Shown: positions 8,287 through 17,934 of the stretch, one piece after another
How positions within the stretch are numbered: the stretch's first letter is position 1
How the letters are laid out: the number at the start of each line of letters is the position of its first letter
Source of the DNA: an uncultured Mucilaginibacter sp.
Lineage (GTDB): Bacteria > Bacteroidota > Bacteroidia > Sphingobacteriales > Sphingobacteriaceae
Direction: 5' to 3'
DNA: 50,226 nt
NCBI GenBank assembly: GCA_903866915.1
Contig: CAIPPO010000102.1
Span: 1-50,226, forward strand
Position numbers and translations under genes: made by a program
Notes under the pieces: model-generated
Databases searched by the model: none
Seen by the model: the letters and a program-made list of their open reading frames with translations, nothing else
What the model was told of the DNA's origin: nothing

Positions 8287-10669
8287 CAGTAATAATAACT
8301 TTTACTTTTTGGTACATGAATGAAATGATCAGCAATAATACACCAAGGCAGAAAAACGCAGCAATTTTTCCACCCGCAGGGATGTTTTCTATATCGTAGG
8401 TGAATAGTTTAAACAGAGTAAGGGTAAAAAGCGTAAGTGAAATAATGCGCAGCAAACTGGTCTTGTTGCGCATACCGGTCCACATTAGCGCGAAAGACAC
8501 AATACCCCAAAGCACCGGTAACCCGGTTTTGATATAGATATTTTGAATAGACTCCAAGCCAGCTCTTTGAGTATAAAAGATCGAATTACTGGCCAGACAA
8601 ATCTCGAGACTGAGAAAAATCACTCCGGCGCCGGTCAGAATCCATGCAGCGGGCTTAACAAGTGTTCCAAAATTATTCCGGATAACCTGTATCGATCTGA
8701 TGAACAGCAGGACAATAAACATATCTGCTAGCCAGTGGGCCATAAATTGCGTGCCTGCTATTCGATGACCAACCAATATATCGGCCTGCACATCAAAATA
8801 TTGCTGACTCAGCAACAAGTATATAAAAATCGAAATGGCATAAAGCACAGCCTCGGTTTCCCAGCCGAGTGCCAAAGTCGACAGTTTTCGACCGATCGAG
8901 GAAAAAACAAAAACAAATGCAGGCAGGTATAACGTGAGGTAAAGGAAGTTGAGGCCTGTATCGGGAAAACGGGTTATAAACTGTTGATTGATCTCGAGTG
9001 CACCGGAACTAAAGAGGAGCATCAATGCTACTATCTTAAATAAGACTGGCGGGAATATCCGAACATCCTTTTCCGCCTTATTAACCAGAATAAAAAGCAG
9101 GAAGCTACAAACCGATGAAAAAACTGTCGTAATGAACCCATTGTTGGCAACAATACCAACTATACTGTGGGGTTCGGTTCCATATAACTGAAGCCAATCT
9201 AACAGTAAGCTACTGAACATCGCCACCCATACTATCAGCGAGGCCCATTGCATTAGCTTTATTTTTGATTTGCTGAACAACCAGTATAATAATACGCTCT
9301 CGGCAGACCAGAACAAGGTGATATAGTGCCCATGTAATTGTACCGGTACAGTAAGCGAAAGGAAGGTAAGCGTGATACCTATCAGCAGATATAAAATATT
9401 GCTGTCGGCTTTTTTGGTTCTGAATAGAAAAAACGAAAATATTAAGTTAAGCGCCCCTATTCCGGCACAAAACAAACCGCGGAATTGATCCTCGTTCATC
9501 AGATGCATCAGGTATAGTCCGGCACCAAAATAAAGCGCAGTGTTAGTTAATAATATCGTAAAATCAGAACTGATAAAAGCTTTGTTCTCTTTGATATTAT
9601 TTGCCACATTGATCAAGAAGAACACCAGATAAAGTATGCTGGAATAAAGAAAAACAGTACCTGCAGCTTTATCAGGCAGGGTAAAAATCAATCCTGCTAA
9701 TACCAACACGGTCAGCGCAAATGACAGTATATTTAATAATCGCCATGCCTTAAAATAAGCTATAACGAGTAAGCCGGTATTAAGTATGATATAGTAAATA
9801 AAAAGTGCATCATAATTGGCATGGCCCGTACTTACCATAAAGGGGCTCGACATGCCGCCCAACAAAGCTATCACAGCCAATTCCTGCCTGTCGTACAGCA
9901 GCGATAGTGCCACTGCAAAAGCCGTGATAACAATGAGAATGATAAAGGAAACTGTTTGGCTGAATAAATGAAACTGATGGAAAGCAAGAGTGATGGTAAA
10001 ATAGAACACAGCAATACCACCACCAACCAAAACCGAACTAAATGCTTTATAGTTTTTACGTAAGCGATGGGCAATACCAACAAGTATACCGCCAGCGGCT
10101 ATACCAATTGCAACGCGGCCGGATGGTCCTACCCAATTCTGATCTATCGCATATTTAACAAAAAAGCCAATTGCTAAAACCAAAATGGCAATACCAATTT
10201 TGTTGACAAGGTTCTCGCCGATAAATTTTTCCAGGTCAGGATAGCGCTCAAAGAATGAGGGCTCTGGTTTTGCAATATGCCGCTTTGGTGGGGGAATGCT
10301 TCCTGATGAACGCCGTAGTTGAGAAAGTGGATCTTCGATGACTTGATTCGTGCTTTCAACTTCAACAGGTTTTTCTGGTGAAGGTACAAAAGGCTTTGCT
10401 ATTTCACTAACCGGTGCTGGTTGAGGTGGAGGCGCAAAAGGCTGAGAAACAACGGGAGGAGATTTCGGAAATTCCGGAGCCTTTTCCGTTTCCTTAACGA
10501 TATCCTTAATTACTTTTTGTTCCTGTTGGCCTTTTTTTACCTGTTCAACCAGGTAGTGCAGGTCTATGATCACGCGCTCAAGGCTTTCGATCTTTTCAGC
10601 TAATCGATTATTATATACGACCAATAAAACAACGAGGATAATAAAAAAAACTACATACAAAAAATCCAT
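8261..10669 (-). CDS. DUF2339 family polytopic membrane protein
   Basis: The 802-aa protein starts with one membrane helix (residues 1-20), then a short coiled coil (about 22-60) and a Pro/Lys/Glu-rich linker (about 65-130). The rest is hydrophobic, with twenty or more predicted membrane spans that run nearly to the end. This architecture is typical of DUF2339. It is the first gene of a two-gene unit with the DUF3999 gene, which it overlaps by 26 bases. Function is unknown; an envelope transport or assembly role is only an inference from topology. Confidence 0.86.
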   Translation of the reverse strand: MDFLYVVFFIILVVLLVVYNNRLAEKIESLERVIIDLHYLVEQVKKGQQEQKVIKDIVKETEKAPEFPKSPPVVSQPFAPPPQPAPVSEIAKPFVPSPEKPVEVESTNQVIEDPLSQLRRSSGSIPPPKRHIAKPEPSFFERYPDLEKFIGENLVNKIGIAILVLAIGFFVKYAIDQNWVGPSGRVAIGIAAGGILVGIAHRLRKNYKAFSSVLVGGGIAVFYFTITLAFHQFHLFSQTVSFIILIVITAFAVALSLLYDRQELAVIALLGGMSSPFMVSTGHANYDALFIYYIILNTGLLVIAYFKAWRLLNILSFALTVLVLAGLIFTLPDKAAGTVFLYSSILYLVFFLINVANNIKENKAFISSDFTILLTNTALYFGAGLYLMHLMNEDQFRGLFCAGIGALNLIFSFFLFRTKKADSNILYLLIGITLTFLSLTVPVQLHGHYITLFWSAESVLLYWLFSKSKIKLMQWASLIVWVAMFSSLLLDWLQLYGTEPHSIVGIVANNGFITTVFSSVCSFLLFILVNKAEKDVRIFPPVLFKIVALMLLFSSGALEINQQFITRFPDTGLNFLYLTLYLPAFVFVFSSIGRKLSTLALGWETEAVLYAISIFIYLLLSQQYFDVQADILVGHRIAGTQFMAHWLADMFIVLLFIRSIQVIRNNFGTLVKPAAWILTGAGVIFLSLEICLASNSIFYTQRAGLESIQNIYIKTGLPVLWGIVSFALMWTGMRNKTSLLRIISLTLFTLTLFKLFTYDIENIPAGGKIAAFFCLGVLLLIISFMYQKVKVIITDDKAKTEE

Positions 10670-10733
10670 GCGAATCCAGGTTTGGTTGAGCTAAGTTAGG
10701 AGAAATATTTAAATGCCGAAGGCAGAGCGATGG

Positions 10734-10871
10734 AAATGCGAAATGCCAAATGCGGAATTACTTGAGTTCGGAAGGCGAAGTGACAAATGCGGTTCATTTT
10801 TCATTTGGTAATTGGAACTCCGACCATCGCATTTTCATCATTTCGCAATTGACACTCCGCATTTCGCATTT
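10734..10871. repeat. intergenic inverted-repeat region built from GCGAAATGC-type words
   Basis: The gap between mutS and the DUF2339 gene holds AAATGCGAAATGC at 10734-10746 and its exact reverse complement GCATTTCGCATTT at 10859-10871. A second matching pair is AAATGCGGA (10748-10756) and TCCGCATTT (10856-10864). Between them lie further variants of the same words. No ORF of note is present. It is not a simple terminator because the arms are 112 bases apart. Confidence 0.6.
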
Positions 10872-10874
10872 AGT

Positions 10875-13481
10875 TTAACTCTTGATCACCCGCTGTATCT
10901 CATCCAGCTTCATCAGGGCTTCAACAGGCGTAAGGGTATTAACATCGAGGTTATTAAGCGTGTCGCGAATTTTCACCAGTACCGGGTCGTCAATACTAAA
11001 CATTTGCATCTGAACCGCCTGTTTTTGCACTTTCCGGATGCTCTCTTTGATGTGTTCTCCGCCAGTGCGCTCCGCCTCCAATTTTTTTAGGATCTCGTTA
11101 GCACGGCCAACAACTTTTGGGGGCATGCCGGCCAGTTTAGCTACATGGATACCAAAACTGTGCTCGCTGCCGCCCGGCACCAGTTTACGCAGAAAGATGA
11201 TCTGATGCCCTATTTCCTTCACCGTAACGTTAAAATTCCTGATGCGCGGATGCGAGTTGCTCAACTCGTTCAGCTCGTGGTAATGGGTGGCAAAAAGCGT
11301 TTTGGCTCTGGCGGTTGGATGATTATGCAGAAACTCGGCAATAGACCATGCGATCGATATACCGTCGTAGGTAGAAGTACCGCGGCCAATCTCATCCAAC
11401 AAGATCAGACTGCGGTCAGACAGGTTATTGAGGATGCTGGCGGTTTCGTTCATCTCAACCATAAAGGTTGACTCGCCGGCGGATAAATTGTCTGATGCCC
11501 CTACGCGCGTGAATATTTTATCAACTAATCCGATTGAAACAGATTTTGCCGGTACAAAACAGCCCATTTGAGCCATCAGCACAATAAGACCGGTTTGACG
11601 GAGTATAGCTGATTTACCCGCCATATTCGGACCTGTAATGATGATGATCTGCTGCGATTCGCTATCAAGGAAAACATCATTGGTGATGTATTCCTCGCCG
11701 GCTGGCAGATTTTTCTCAATAACCGGATGGCGCCCTCCTTTGATATCGATGATCCTGCTATCGTTAATCTCGGGCCTGACATAGTAGTTTTTGATCGATA
11801 TAGTTGCGAAATTGAGCAATACATCCAGTCGCGCAATCAGTTGGGCATTTAACTGTATGGGCTTAATAAACTCGGCCAGCGAATAAAGCAAGTCGTTGTA
11901 AAGCCGCGTCTCCAGCGTTAATATCTTCTCTTCAGCACCTAATATCTGCTCCTCGTATTCCTTTAGTTCCGGTGTTATATAACGCTCGGCATTTACCAGG
12001 GTTTGTTTGCGGATCCAGTCGGCAGGTACCTTTTCACGATGCGCATGGGTAACTTCCAGGTAATAGCCAAAAACGTTGTTAAAAGCAACTTTCAATGATG
12101 GTATCCCGGTTTGTTCCGCTTCGCGTTTTTGTATTTCCAGCAAATAACCTTTGCCGCCAAAAGCTATTTTCCGCAAGCGGTCAAGTTCTTCGCTAACGCC
12201 GTTACTGATAACCGAACCCTTCACCAGCATCACCGGCGGTTCAGCCTGAATTTCACGTTCAATTTTAGCGCTTATGGTGGCACACGGATTCAATTGCTCA
12301 CCAATAGCGCGTAAAGGTTCGCTATTTGCTTCGAGGCATTGTTGCTTGATGATTTCAATTGCCTTGAGTGCCCTTTTCAACTGTACCACTTCGCGCGGGT
12401 TGGCGCGCTGTAGACCTATTTTTGATATCAGGCGTTCCAGGTCGCCGATATGGGCTATATTTTGTTTAAGATCTTCGCGCAACTCATCCTGACCAATCAA
12501 ATACTCAACTACACCCAGGCGGTCGTTAATAGGTTTCAGCTCTTTCAACGGCATAACGATCCACCGCCGCAATAACCTTGCCCCCATCGGCGAAGATGTA
12601 TGATCAAGCACTTCAACCAGTGTTGTTGCCTGATCGTTTGCAGATCCTATAAGCTCGAGGTTACGAACGGTATAGCGGTCGAGCCAAAGGTAACGACCTT
12701 CTTCGATGCGACTGATCGCCGAAATATGCTGCAAATTACGGTGCTCGGTCTCGTTCAGGTAATGCAGTGCGACACCCGCTGCTACTACTCCTTGAGTCAG
12801 TCGTTCAATACCAAAGCCTTTTAAAGATTTTACTGCAAAATGCTTTAGCAGGCATTCCTGGGCATAGTCGCCGCTGTAGGGCCAATCGTCCAGTTTATAG
12901 GTATAGTAGCGGTCGCCAAAGGCTTCCTTGTATTCGGCATGCTTCGTTTTAGGGTAAATGACCTCGCTGGGATTATACCCCTGGAGCAATTTGTCGATAT
13001 ACTCGGCATTGCCCTGGGCAGTAAGAAATTCGCCGGTAGAAATATCGATAAAAGCAACGCCGATGGTGCTTTTATCGAAATATAGCGAGGCCAGGTAATT
13101 GTTATTTTTCTGATGCAGAATATTATCGCTGATGGCAACGCCGGGCGTAACCAGTTCGGTTACCCCGCGTTTCACGATGGTCTTGGTAGTTTTTGGATCC
13201 TCCAGTTGGTCGCATATGGCAACCCGCTGCCCCGCACGCACCAGCTTTGGCAAATAAGTCTCCAGCGAATGGTGCGGAAAACCCGCCAGTTCGATATGCG
13301 TAGCGGCGCCGTTTGCCCGCTTCGTTAGTACAATACCCAATATACCGGAGGCTTTTATCGCATCCTCGCCAAAAGTTTCATAGAAATCGCCTACACGAAA
13401 CAACAGCAATGCACCCGGGTATTTGGCTTTTACCTGGTTGTATTGCTGCATTAAGGGTGTTTCTTTAGTCTCTTTGGCCAA
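10875..13481 (-). CDS. mutS: DNA mismatch repair protein MutS
   Basis: MutS recognises base mismatches and small loops and starts methyl-independent or MutL-dependent repair. The 868-aa protein is full length. The N-terminal mismatch-reading motif GDFYETF has Phe33 and Glu35. The ATPase domain has Walker A GPNMAGKS (617-624), the signature STFMVEM, and Walker [13 protein letters not shown] with Asp696 and Glu697; ATHYHEL follows. The start taken here is a TTG at 13481, because it restores the N-terminus seen in relatives ([14 protein letters not shown]). No in-frame ATG lies between the upstream stop and that TTG, and the only other choice is the ATG at 13451. It stands alone, with no mutL nearby. 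Confidence 0.97.
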   Translation of the reverse strand: MAKETKETPLMQQYNQVKAKYPGALLLFRVGDFYETFGEDAIKASGILGIVLTKRANGAATHIELAGFPHHSLETYLPKLVRAGQRVAICDQLEDPKTTKTIVKRGVTELVTPGVAISDNILHQKNNNYLASLYFDKSTIGVAFIDISTGEFLTAQGNAEYIDKLLQGYNPSEVIYPKTKHAEYKEAFGDRYYTYKLDDWPYSGDYAQECLLKHFAVKSLKGFGIERLTQGVVAAGVALHYLNETEHRNLQHISAISRIEEGRYLWLDRYTVRNLELIGSANDQATTLVEVLDHTSSPMGARLLRRWIVMPLKELKPINDRLGVVEYLIGQDELREDLKQNIAHIGDLERLISKIGLQRANPREVVQLKRALKAIEIIKQQCLEANSEPLRAIGEQLNPCATISAKIEREIQAEPPVMLVKGSVISNGVSEELDRLRKIAFGGKGYLLEIQKREAEQTGIPSLKVAFNNVFGYYLEVTHAHREKVPADWIRKQTLVNAERYITPELKEYEEQILGAEEKILTLETRLYNDLLYSLAEFIKPIQLNAQLIARLDVLLNFATISIKNYYVRPEINDSRIIDIKGGRHPVIEKNLPAGEEYITNDVFLDSESQQIIIITGPNMAGKSAILRQTGLIVLMAQMGCFVPAKSVSIGLVDKIFTRVGASDNLSAGESTFMVEMNETASILNNLSDRSLILLDEIGRGTSTYDGISIAWSIAEFLHNHPTARAKTLFATHYHELNELSNSHPRIRNFNVTVKEIGHQIIFLRKLVPGGSEHSFGIHVAKLAGMPPKVVGRANEILKKLEAERTGGEHIKESIRKVQKQAVQMQMFSIDDPVLVKIRDTLNNLDVNTLTPVEALMKLDEIQRVIKS

Positions 13482-13539
13482 AGCTCTGTTTTTAATAATC
13501 AGCTAATTTAGATTATTGCCTTTTGTTTACAGGGTTTGT

Positions 13540-13700
13540 TGAAAAGTTGGGGGTGGTTGATAAGTTGGTTGGAGAGGTTGTATTAGTTGTACTGGTTGTA
13601 CTGAGTAATGGGCATTGGGGATTAAGCATTGGGCATTGGTTTTAATCCCATTGACTATGGACAATGGACTATGAACTATCAACTTGCTGCATTTTTAAAA
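13540..13700. repeat. intergenic stretch of iterated short words upstream of mutS
   Basis: The sequence contains near-tandem words such as GTTGTACTGGTTGTACTG, GGGCATTGG (twice, with GGGGATTAAGCATT between) and GGACTATG/GGACAATGG variants. It has no convincing ORF. The pattern looks like replication-slippage or repeat-born DNA rather than a protein gene, and it resembles in style the words in the gaps at 10.7 kb and 47.8 kb. Confidence 0.45.
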
Positions 13701-13733
13701 AATGGTTAGCTTGCCTTATTAAAAAGTCAGTTT

Positions 13734-14128
13734 ATGAAGCCTGATATTTTTTTGGTTACCGGGTTAGCCTTAATCTTTCTTTTATTTATTGGTTCAGCTT
13801 CTAGCCAATCGGTCAAGACTGGGGGTGCAGTATTAAGACATGCGGTAACTGTAACTTTTAAACCGGGTGCACCAGCCGAGCAAATTGCATTGGCTGATCA
13901 TTCATTTAAAAATCTGGCTAAAAGCTAAGGGTAGTAAAACGTTTTGAATGGGGTGTAGCTACAGATGACCGCGATACGGTACATATTACTCATGTATTTG
14001 TTACCACATTTGCCAGTAAACAGGATGAAGCAACTTACGGCGCATCTCCCGAACACCAGGCTCACATTAAACTTGGTGCCGAATACATTGAGAAGGTAAG
14101 TGCTGTTGATTTTTGGCTGAAACCCTGA
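13734..14128 (+). pseudogene. exported Dabb (stress-responsive A/B barrel) domain protein, frameshifted
   Basis: The first 64 codons encode a signal peptide (about residues 1-25) and the start of a Dabb domain (VLRHAVTVTFKPGAPAEQ) and stop at 13926-13928. The rest of the domain follows in another frame: VVKRFEWGVATDD, then THVFVTTFAS, then SPEHQAHIKLGAEYIEKV and SAVDFWLKP, ending at TGA 14126-14128. Restoring one A in the AAAA run at 13920-13923 would join both parts into a continuous protein of about 131 aa reading AKKLRVVKRFEWG. Dabb proteins are small ferredoxin-like dimers of mostly unknown role. The break could be a real mutation, a sequencing error in a homopolymer, or a slippery site. 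Confidence 0.82.
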
Positions 14129-14159
14129 AAGCCGCAGTAGCTTAAGGTCATTCAAGTCT

Positions 14160-15611
14160 TTATTTCACCTTCTTCGCCTCATGTTCGCCATTTTGATATA
14201 AGATCGCTTTGATCACCTGGCCTTTGTCATCTTTTATAAACTCCATTTTCGCGTCGACAACTTTCAGGAAGAATTTAGTTTGGGTTTCGGGGTAAAGTTC
14301 AAATTTGGGCTGACCTGTGCCCTGGCCAAAAAGGTGACCGCCTTCACGCGTAACCGCAATAGAAAAACCTGGAACAAGCTCGTATTCGCCGGTATAGGTT
14401 TGTAAAACACTGTCAGCTACGGAAGTAGTAGTTACCAGTTTCGACTGGTACAATCCCTTAAACCCATAAACCCTGGCGATCGCATTCTCAATCTCGGGCA
14501 TGATCTGCCCATTATCGGAATTGACCATGATCACCAGCCCATTACCACCTTCGAGACTACCAAAGTAGTCGGACCGGAAGCCTTCGTTGGCTCCGCTATG
14601 CCTGAAATAGGTTGTTCCATCCAGGTCGGTTAAAAATACGCCCAATGCCGCCTGCTTATCAAGGTAAGGTGTTAACCGTAGCTTTGTGGTTTGCTGGTTG
14701 AGTACTTTTGATGATCGTCCTTCATAAGCCAGTTGGGTTTCGATGATATATTTTGAAAGATCGGTCGGATTGGTCCATAGACCGGCTGCTGCCTGTTCGG
14801 GGTAAATATGGTATCTTCCTTTAATCGCTGCTCCATCAGGCCGGTACCCTGTCGCCAACAACTCTTGTTTTTTGTCGTTTGGCGGTTGCTGATAGGTGCT
14901 GGATGTCATACCCATAGGTTTTAATACCTTTTCGTACATAAATTTATCATAAGGCTGGTGGGTGATATCGGTTACGATCTCTTGCGAAATTGTGATACCT
15001 CCTCCCGAATATTCTGATTTCAAGCCTGGTGCAAACATCGACCGTATCGGGTCCGAATTGGCGGGTTTCTGGCCATCCAGTACTTGCTGCAGCGTCGGTA
15101 AAACCGTTCCCCGTTCATAGCCGTCAAAGCCATGTACGGTAAGTCCGCCAGTGTGGCTGAGCAGGTTAGCCATACTGATCTTCTTACCTTTTGACAAGCT
15201 GTCATAAGGAAATTTCCAGCTACTGAGGTAGTTATTGATATCAGCATAAATATCAAGCTTCTTATCCTGCAACAATTTCAAAACCCCTACCGAATTTAAT
15301 GATTTACTGAGGGAAGCTGCCTGGAAAAGCGTTTGCGTGGTTACAGGTATCTTCAGGCTATCATCGGCCCACCCGTACCCTTTTGCCCAGACAAGCTTGT
15401 AATTACAGATCACCGCTATGCTTAACCCTTTAATATGGTAGTACGTCATGCGTTCCTGAATCGACCATGGCTTTTGCCCTTCAGATTTTAAAGCGCCTTC
15501 GAGGCCGTTTTCAACAGCTTTTACTTTTAAGCTATCCACGGTTTGCGCACTGCTGCTCAATCCGAAAAAAGCTATCATCAAAGTAAGCAATAGTGATACA
15601 AGCTTTTTCAT
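14160..15611 (-). CDS. exported serine hydrolase of the beta-lactamase/PBP4* fold
   Basis: The protein is 483 aa from the ATG at 15611, which begins a clear signal peptide (MKKLVSLLLTLMIAFFG to SSSAQ). An upstream in-frame ATG at 15680 would put 23 unlikely residues before it. The class C beta-lactamase fold is marked by SxxK (Ser100-Leu-Ser-Lys103 in AASLSKS), the Tyr motif YSG at about 201-203 (SEYSGGG) and HSG in FRHSGANEG. The last hundred residues form an extra beta-rich domain, as in many D-aminopeptidase or esterase-like members. It is probably a periplasmic hydrolase of peptides or esters; no substrate can be named. It converges on the Dabb pseudogene. Confidence 0.87.
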   Translation of the reverse strand: MKKLVSLLLTLMIAFFGLSSSAQTVDSLKVKAVENGLEGALKSEGQKPWSIQERMTYYHIKGLSIAVICNYKLVWAKGYGWADDSLKIPVTTQTLFQAASLSKSLNSVGVLKLLQDKKLDIYADINNYLSSWKFPYDSLSKGKKISMANLLSHTGGLTVHGFDGYERGTVLPTLQQVLDGQKPANSDPIRSMFAPGLKSEYSGGGITISQEIVTDITHQPYDKFMYEKVLKPMGMTSSTYQQPPNDKKQELLATGYRPDGAAIKGRYHIYPEQAAAGLWTNPTDLSKYIIETQLAYEGRSSKVLNQQTTKLRLTPYLDKQAALGVFLTDLDGTTYFRHSGANEGFRSDYFGSLEGGNGLVIMVNSDNGQIMPEIENAIARVYGFKGLYQSKLVTTTSVADSVLQTYTGEYELVPGFSIAVTREGGHLFGQGTGQPKFELYPETQTKFFLKVVDAKMEFIKDDKGQVIKAILYQNGEHEAKKVK

Positions 15612-15728
15612 CCTAATGGCTATTTGGTAAAACACAAACAAGGTAACTCTAATTATTACATAACACAAGATGCAAAACACGCCAAATATCAGCCCGAATG
15701 AATACAGTTTGGTAAATCAAAACTAAAC

Positions 15729-15759
15729 TTTGCCAATCAAAGTACTTTTAATATATTTG
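15729..15759 (+). promoter_or_regulatory. consensus Bacteroidota promoter for the DUF2236 gene
   Basis: TTTG at 15729-15732 and TATATTTG at 15752-15759 are separated by 19 bases, an exact match to the Bacteroidota primary-sigma promoter (TTTG-N19..21-TAnnTTTG). Transcription would begin near 15766, giving a leader of about 75 bases before the ATG at 15842. Confidence 0.7.
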
Positions 15760-15841
15760 TATTCAATTTAAGTGGTTTCCCACTACCCGGCTACCGGTAA
15801 ATATCGCCGGTAAATTTAAAGCACAAAAATTGACGCCGACA

Positions 15842-16603
15842 ATGAAGTATTTCACCGAAAAAGACAGTATCATCCGGAAAATATGGGGAAAGGCAGACAC
15901 GGTCTTATTCATCTTTGCCGGAGCTTCTGCAGAATTTACCCTGAACCGGGCAGTCGACTGGCTATATTATACCGGCCGTTTGCCTGCCGATCCATTGGGC
16001 CGTTTGTTCAGTACGGTAGCTTATTCCCGTATGATCTTATTTTCGGATGAAGAAAATGCCCTGAAATACATTGACCAGGTTACAGCCATACACCAATCGG
16101 TTGAAACGAGTCGCGGTACAAAAATTCCGGCTGAAGCTTACCTGGAAGTATTGTATATGCTGGTCGACTATTCGATCCGGGCTTGTGAATTACTGGAAAA
16201 AAAGCTGAGCGGCAAGGAAAAGGCTGAAATATTCGATGTATTTGCGCAGGTAGGAACCCGGATGGGGCTGGAAAGCCTGGCAAGCTCTTATGAAGAATAT
16301 GTTGGCGACAGACGGCAGCAACTAACTAATGGGCTGTTTTACAACCAATATAGCGAGGACCTATACCGGCAATACCGCAAGCATTTAGGCCCAAGCCGCT
16401 TTCTGTTGTTAAAACAAGTTCAATTACTGGTTGCACCCCAGCAAGTAAACCATAAACTTAATCGGTACCAAATTAAATGGTTGCTTCCATTATTGCAACT
16501 GTACAAAATACTGCGATTTTTTAAGCTGGAAAATTGGGTCAAAACCGCGATGCTGCCTCAGGAATATGCCAGGCAGCTAAAAAACCTTGATACTGCTTTT
16601 TAG
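15842..16603 (+). CDS. oxygenase MpaB / DUF2236 family protein
   Basis: The protein is 253 aa from the ATG at 15842; an in-frame TTG at 15830 is a weaker choice. It matches the DUF2236 layout: an N-terminal helix with GASAEFTLNRAVDWL, then DPLGRLFSTVAYSRMILF, then a helix with VTAIHQSVE and a conserved Tyr-rich segment (EAYLEVLYMLVDYSIRACELL). Members include fungal MpaB-type oxygenases and the haem-containing latex-clearing protein, but small bacterial versions such as this are uncharacterised. A good promoter precedes it. It ends three bases from the stop of the convergent barrel-protein gene. Confidence 0.75.
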   Translation: MKYFTEKDSIIRKIWGKADTVLFIFAGASAEFTLNRAVDWLYYTGRLPADPLGRLFSTVAYSRMILFSDEENALKYIDQVTAIHQSVETSRGTKIPAEAYLEVLYMLVDYSIRACELLEKKLSGKEKAEIFDVFAQVGTRMGLESLASSYEEYVGDRRQQLTNGLFYNQYSEDLYRQYRKHLGPSRFLLLKQVQLLVAPQQVNHKLNRYQIKWLLPLLQLYKILRFFKLENWVKTAMLPQEYARQLKNLDTAF

Positions 16604-16606
16604 CTG

Positions 16607-17329
16607 TTATTTAAAATTCAGGCTCAAACCCAGGGTAGTTTGCAACTCATTAACAGGCAAACTGGTTACATAGCGGCCGAGGTTTTCTGTACGCCCGTCG
16701 GTGGTTACTTTTGGGCCGGGCGATGCTATATAAGCTACTTTAACGCCAATTGACAGGTTGTCGCTCAGTTTGTAGCGAATTCCGCCACTTGCTCCATATC
16801 CTAACAAAATGCCATGCGAACGACGCTGATAGAAATAGGCGGATTGTTGTGGGACGCCAAGCAGTTCAACCTGTGTTTCGGGGGTAGAAGTTACATCAAC
16901 CAAGCCTCCAAAGGCTCGGATATCCAATATAAATTTCGAATAGGTGAAAGAATATTGAGGACCAACCATTAAGTTAAAGTTATGAAAGCGGTCGTAAGCA
17001 TTTACTGTTGTCGAGGTTGCATTATACGAAGTGGTATAATTTTGAGCAAGGTTATACGTATCGGTGTAATTTAATTTACCCTGATCCTGGAAGGAGAAAG
17101 TATAGCCAATTCCCAGGTTTTTGTAAACATAAACAGCCCCGTCAATACCAAACGTAACACCTTTTTTAGCAAAGCCCGATTGATTATTACTGTAACTGGT
17201 GCTGCCATAGTTGCCCTGAGGGTTTGACATACCACCAAAAAGTGAAATATAGCTTTTTACCTGGGCGCTGACATTAAGCGATGTAAACAGCAAAGCGGCG
17301 AATGTAATAATGGTAAAATATCTTTTCAT
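16607..17329 (-). CDS. outer-membrane beta-barrel protein
   Basis: The 240-aa precursor has a signal peptide cut near residue 22 (LNVSAQV). The mature part has alternating polar and aromatic strands (for example LGIGYTFSFQDQGKL, FNLMVGPQYSFTYS) and ends with LQTTLGLSLNFK, a strand with a C-terminal Phe-Lys. This pattern fits an OmpA/OmpW-like small barrel with about eight to ten strands. It has no further recognisable domain. It lies 38 bases downstream of a lipoprotein gene on the same strand and may be cotranscribed with it. Confidence 0.8.
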   Translation of the reverse strand: MKRYFTIITFAALLFTSLNVSAQVKSYISLFGGMSNPQGNYGSTSYSNNQSGFAKKGVTFGIDGAVYVYKNLGIGYTFSFQDQGKLNYTDTYNLAQNYTTSYNATSTTVNAYDRFHNFNLMVGPQYSFTYSKFILDIRAFGGLVDVTSTPETQVELLGVPQQSAYFYQRRSHGILLGYGASGGIRYKLSDNLSIGVKVAYIASPGPKVTTDGRTENLGRYVTSLPVNELQTTLGLSLNFK

Positions 17330-17367
17330 GTTATATAATGCAGAGGTAATGGTTTGGTTTTGAATTA

Positions 17368-17934
17368 TTAATTTGACGTAAACACGTAAGGCGTAGCAGT
17401 AAATGTACCTCCGGTTATGTTGTCGACCGTGGTAGAGATCACATTTCCCATGCCATCATACAAGGTAGATCTTGAATAGAAGTTAAAAGTGCCGGTTATG
17501 GTCTTTTTTACTGAGTCAACAGCAGTTACTACAACCTGCCCGGCCCCGGCTGCTATTGTGCCGTGGGGAAGAAACACATAATTGCCATTAGACAACTGTT
17601 GCGTATTAAATTGGGCCTGAACCAGGTTACCATCAACATTGTAGGTTGCAAGGGGAAAACCAGGTGTACCGGATGCAACAGGAACCGTAACGGAAAATAT
17701 AACCTGCTTCTGTCCCTGAGTGCCGCTACACATAAGCGTTTTGGTTTTTGCCCCAGCGTTATAATTAACCGTTGTGCTAACCGTATCGGGTGCCCAGGTG
17801 GTGCCATTGATGTTTGCCTGGAAAGCTGCTGTGGTATACGCCGTAGCAGAGACTGTATCCTTATTGCAACTTTGTATAAATATGCCTGCTGCGATTAAAA
17901 ATATTAAAGAGACGGGTAGTCGAAGTTTATTCAT
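17368..17934 (-). CDS. lipoprotein, DUF6252-like
   Basis: The 188-aa precursor has a lipoprotein signal with lipobox IQSC (Cys23). The mature domain begins with FQANINGTTWAPDTV, the characteristic opening of small Bacteroidota lipoproteins of the DUF6252 type. It continues as beta strands and ends with GGTFTATPYVFTSN, a strand pattern found at the end of that domain. Function is unknown. It is probably the first gene of a two-gene unit with the barrel protein downstream. Confidence 0.72.
   Translation of the reverse strand: MNKLRLPVSLIFLIAAGIFIQSCNKDTVSATAYTTAAFQANINGTTWAPDTVSTTVNYNAGAKTKTLMCSGTQGQKQVIFSVTVPVASGTPGFPLATYNVDGNLVQAQFNTQQLSNGNYVFLPHGTIAAGAGQVVVTAVDSVKKTITGTFNFYSRSTLYDGMGNVISTTVDNITGGTFTATPYVFTSN

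Noticed and set aside
11145..11471. A 108-codon plus-strand ORF inside mutS
   Set aside because: It lies antisense to the conserved MutS ATPase region and has no motif of its own.
13540..13700. CRISPR-like repeat array
   Set aside because: The words are short, irregular and have no constant spacer length, and no cas gene is in the window.
14160..15611. True class C beta-lactamase (antibiotic resistance)
   Set aside because: The motif set (SLSK, YSG, HSG) with an extra C-terminal domain fits the wider serine-hydrolase group, and no resistance-type context is present.
17563..17898. A 111-codon plus-strand ORF
   Set aside because: It is antisense to the DUF6252-like lipoprotein gene, which has a signal peptide and lipobox; the antisense product is Cys/Arg-rich noise.
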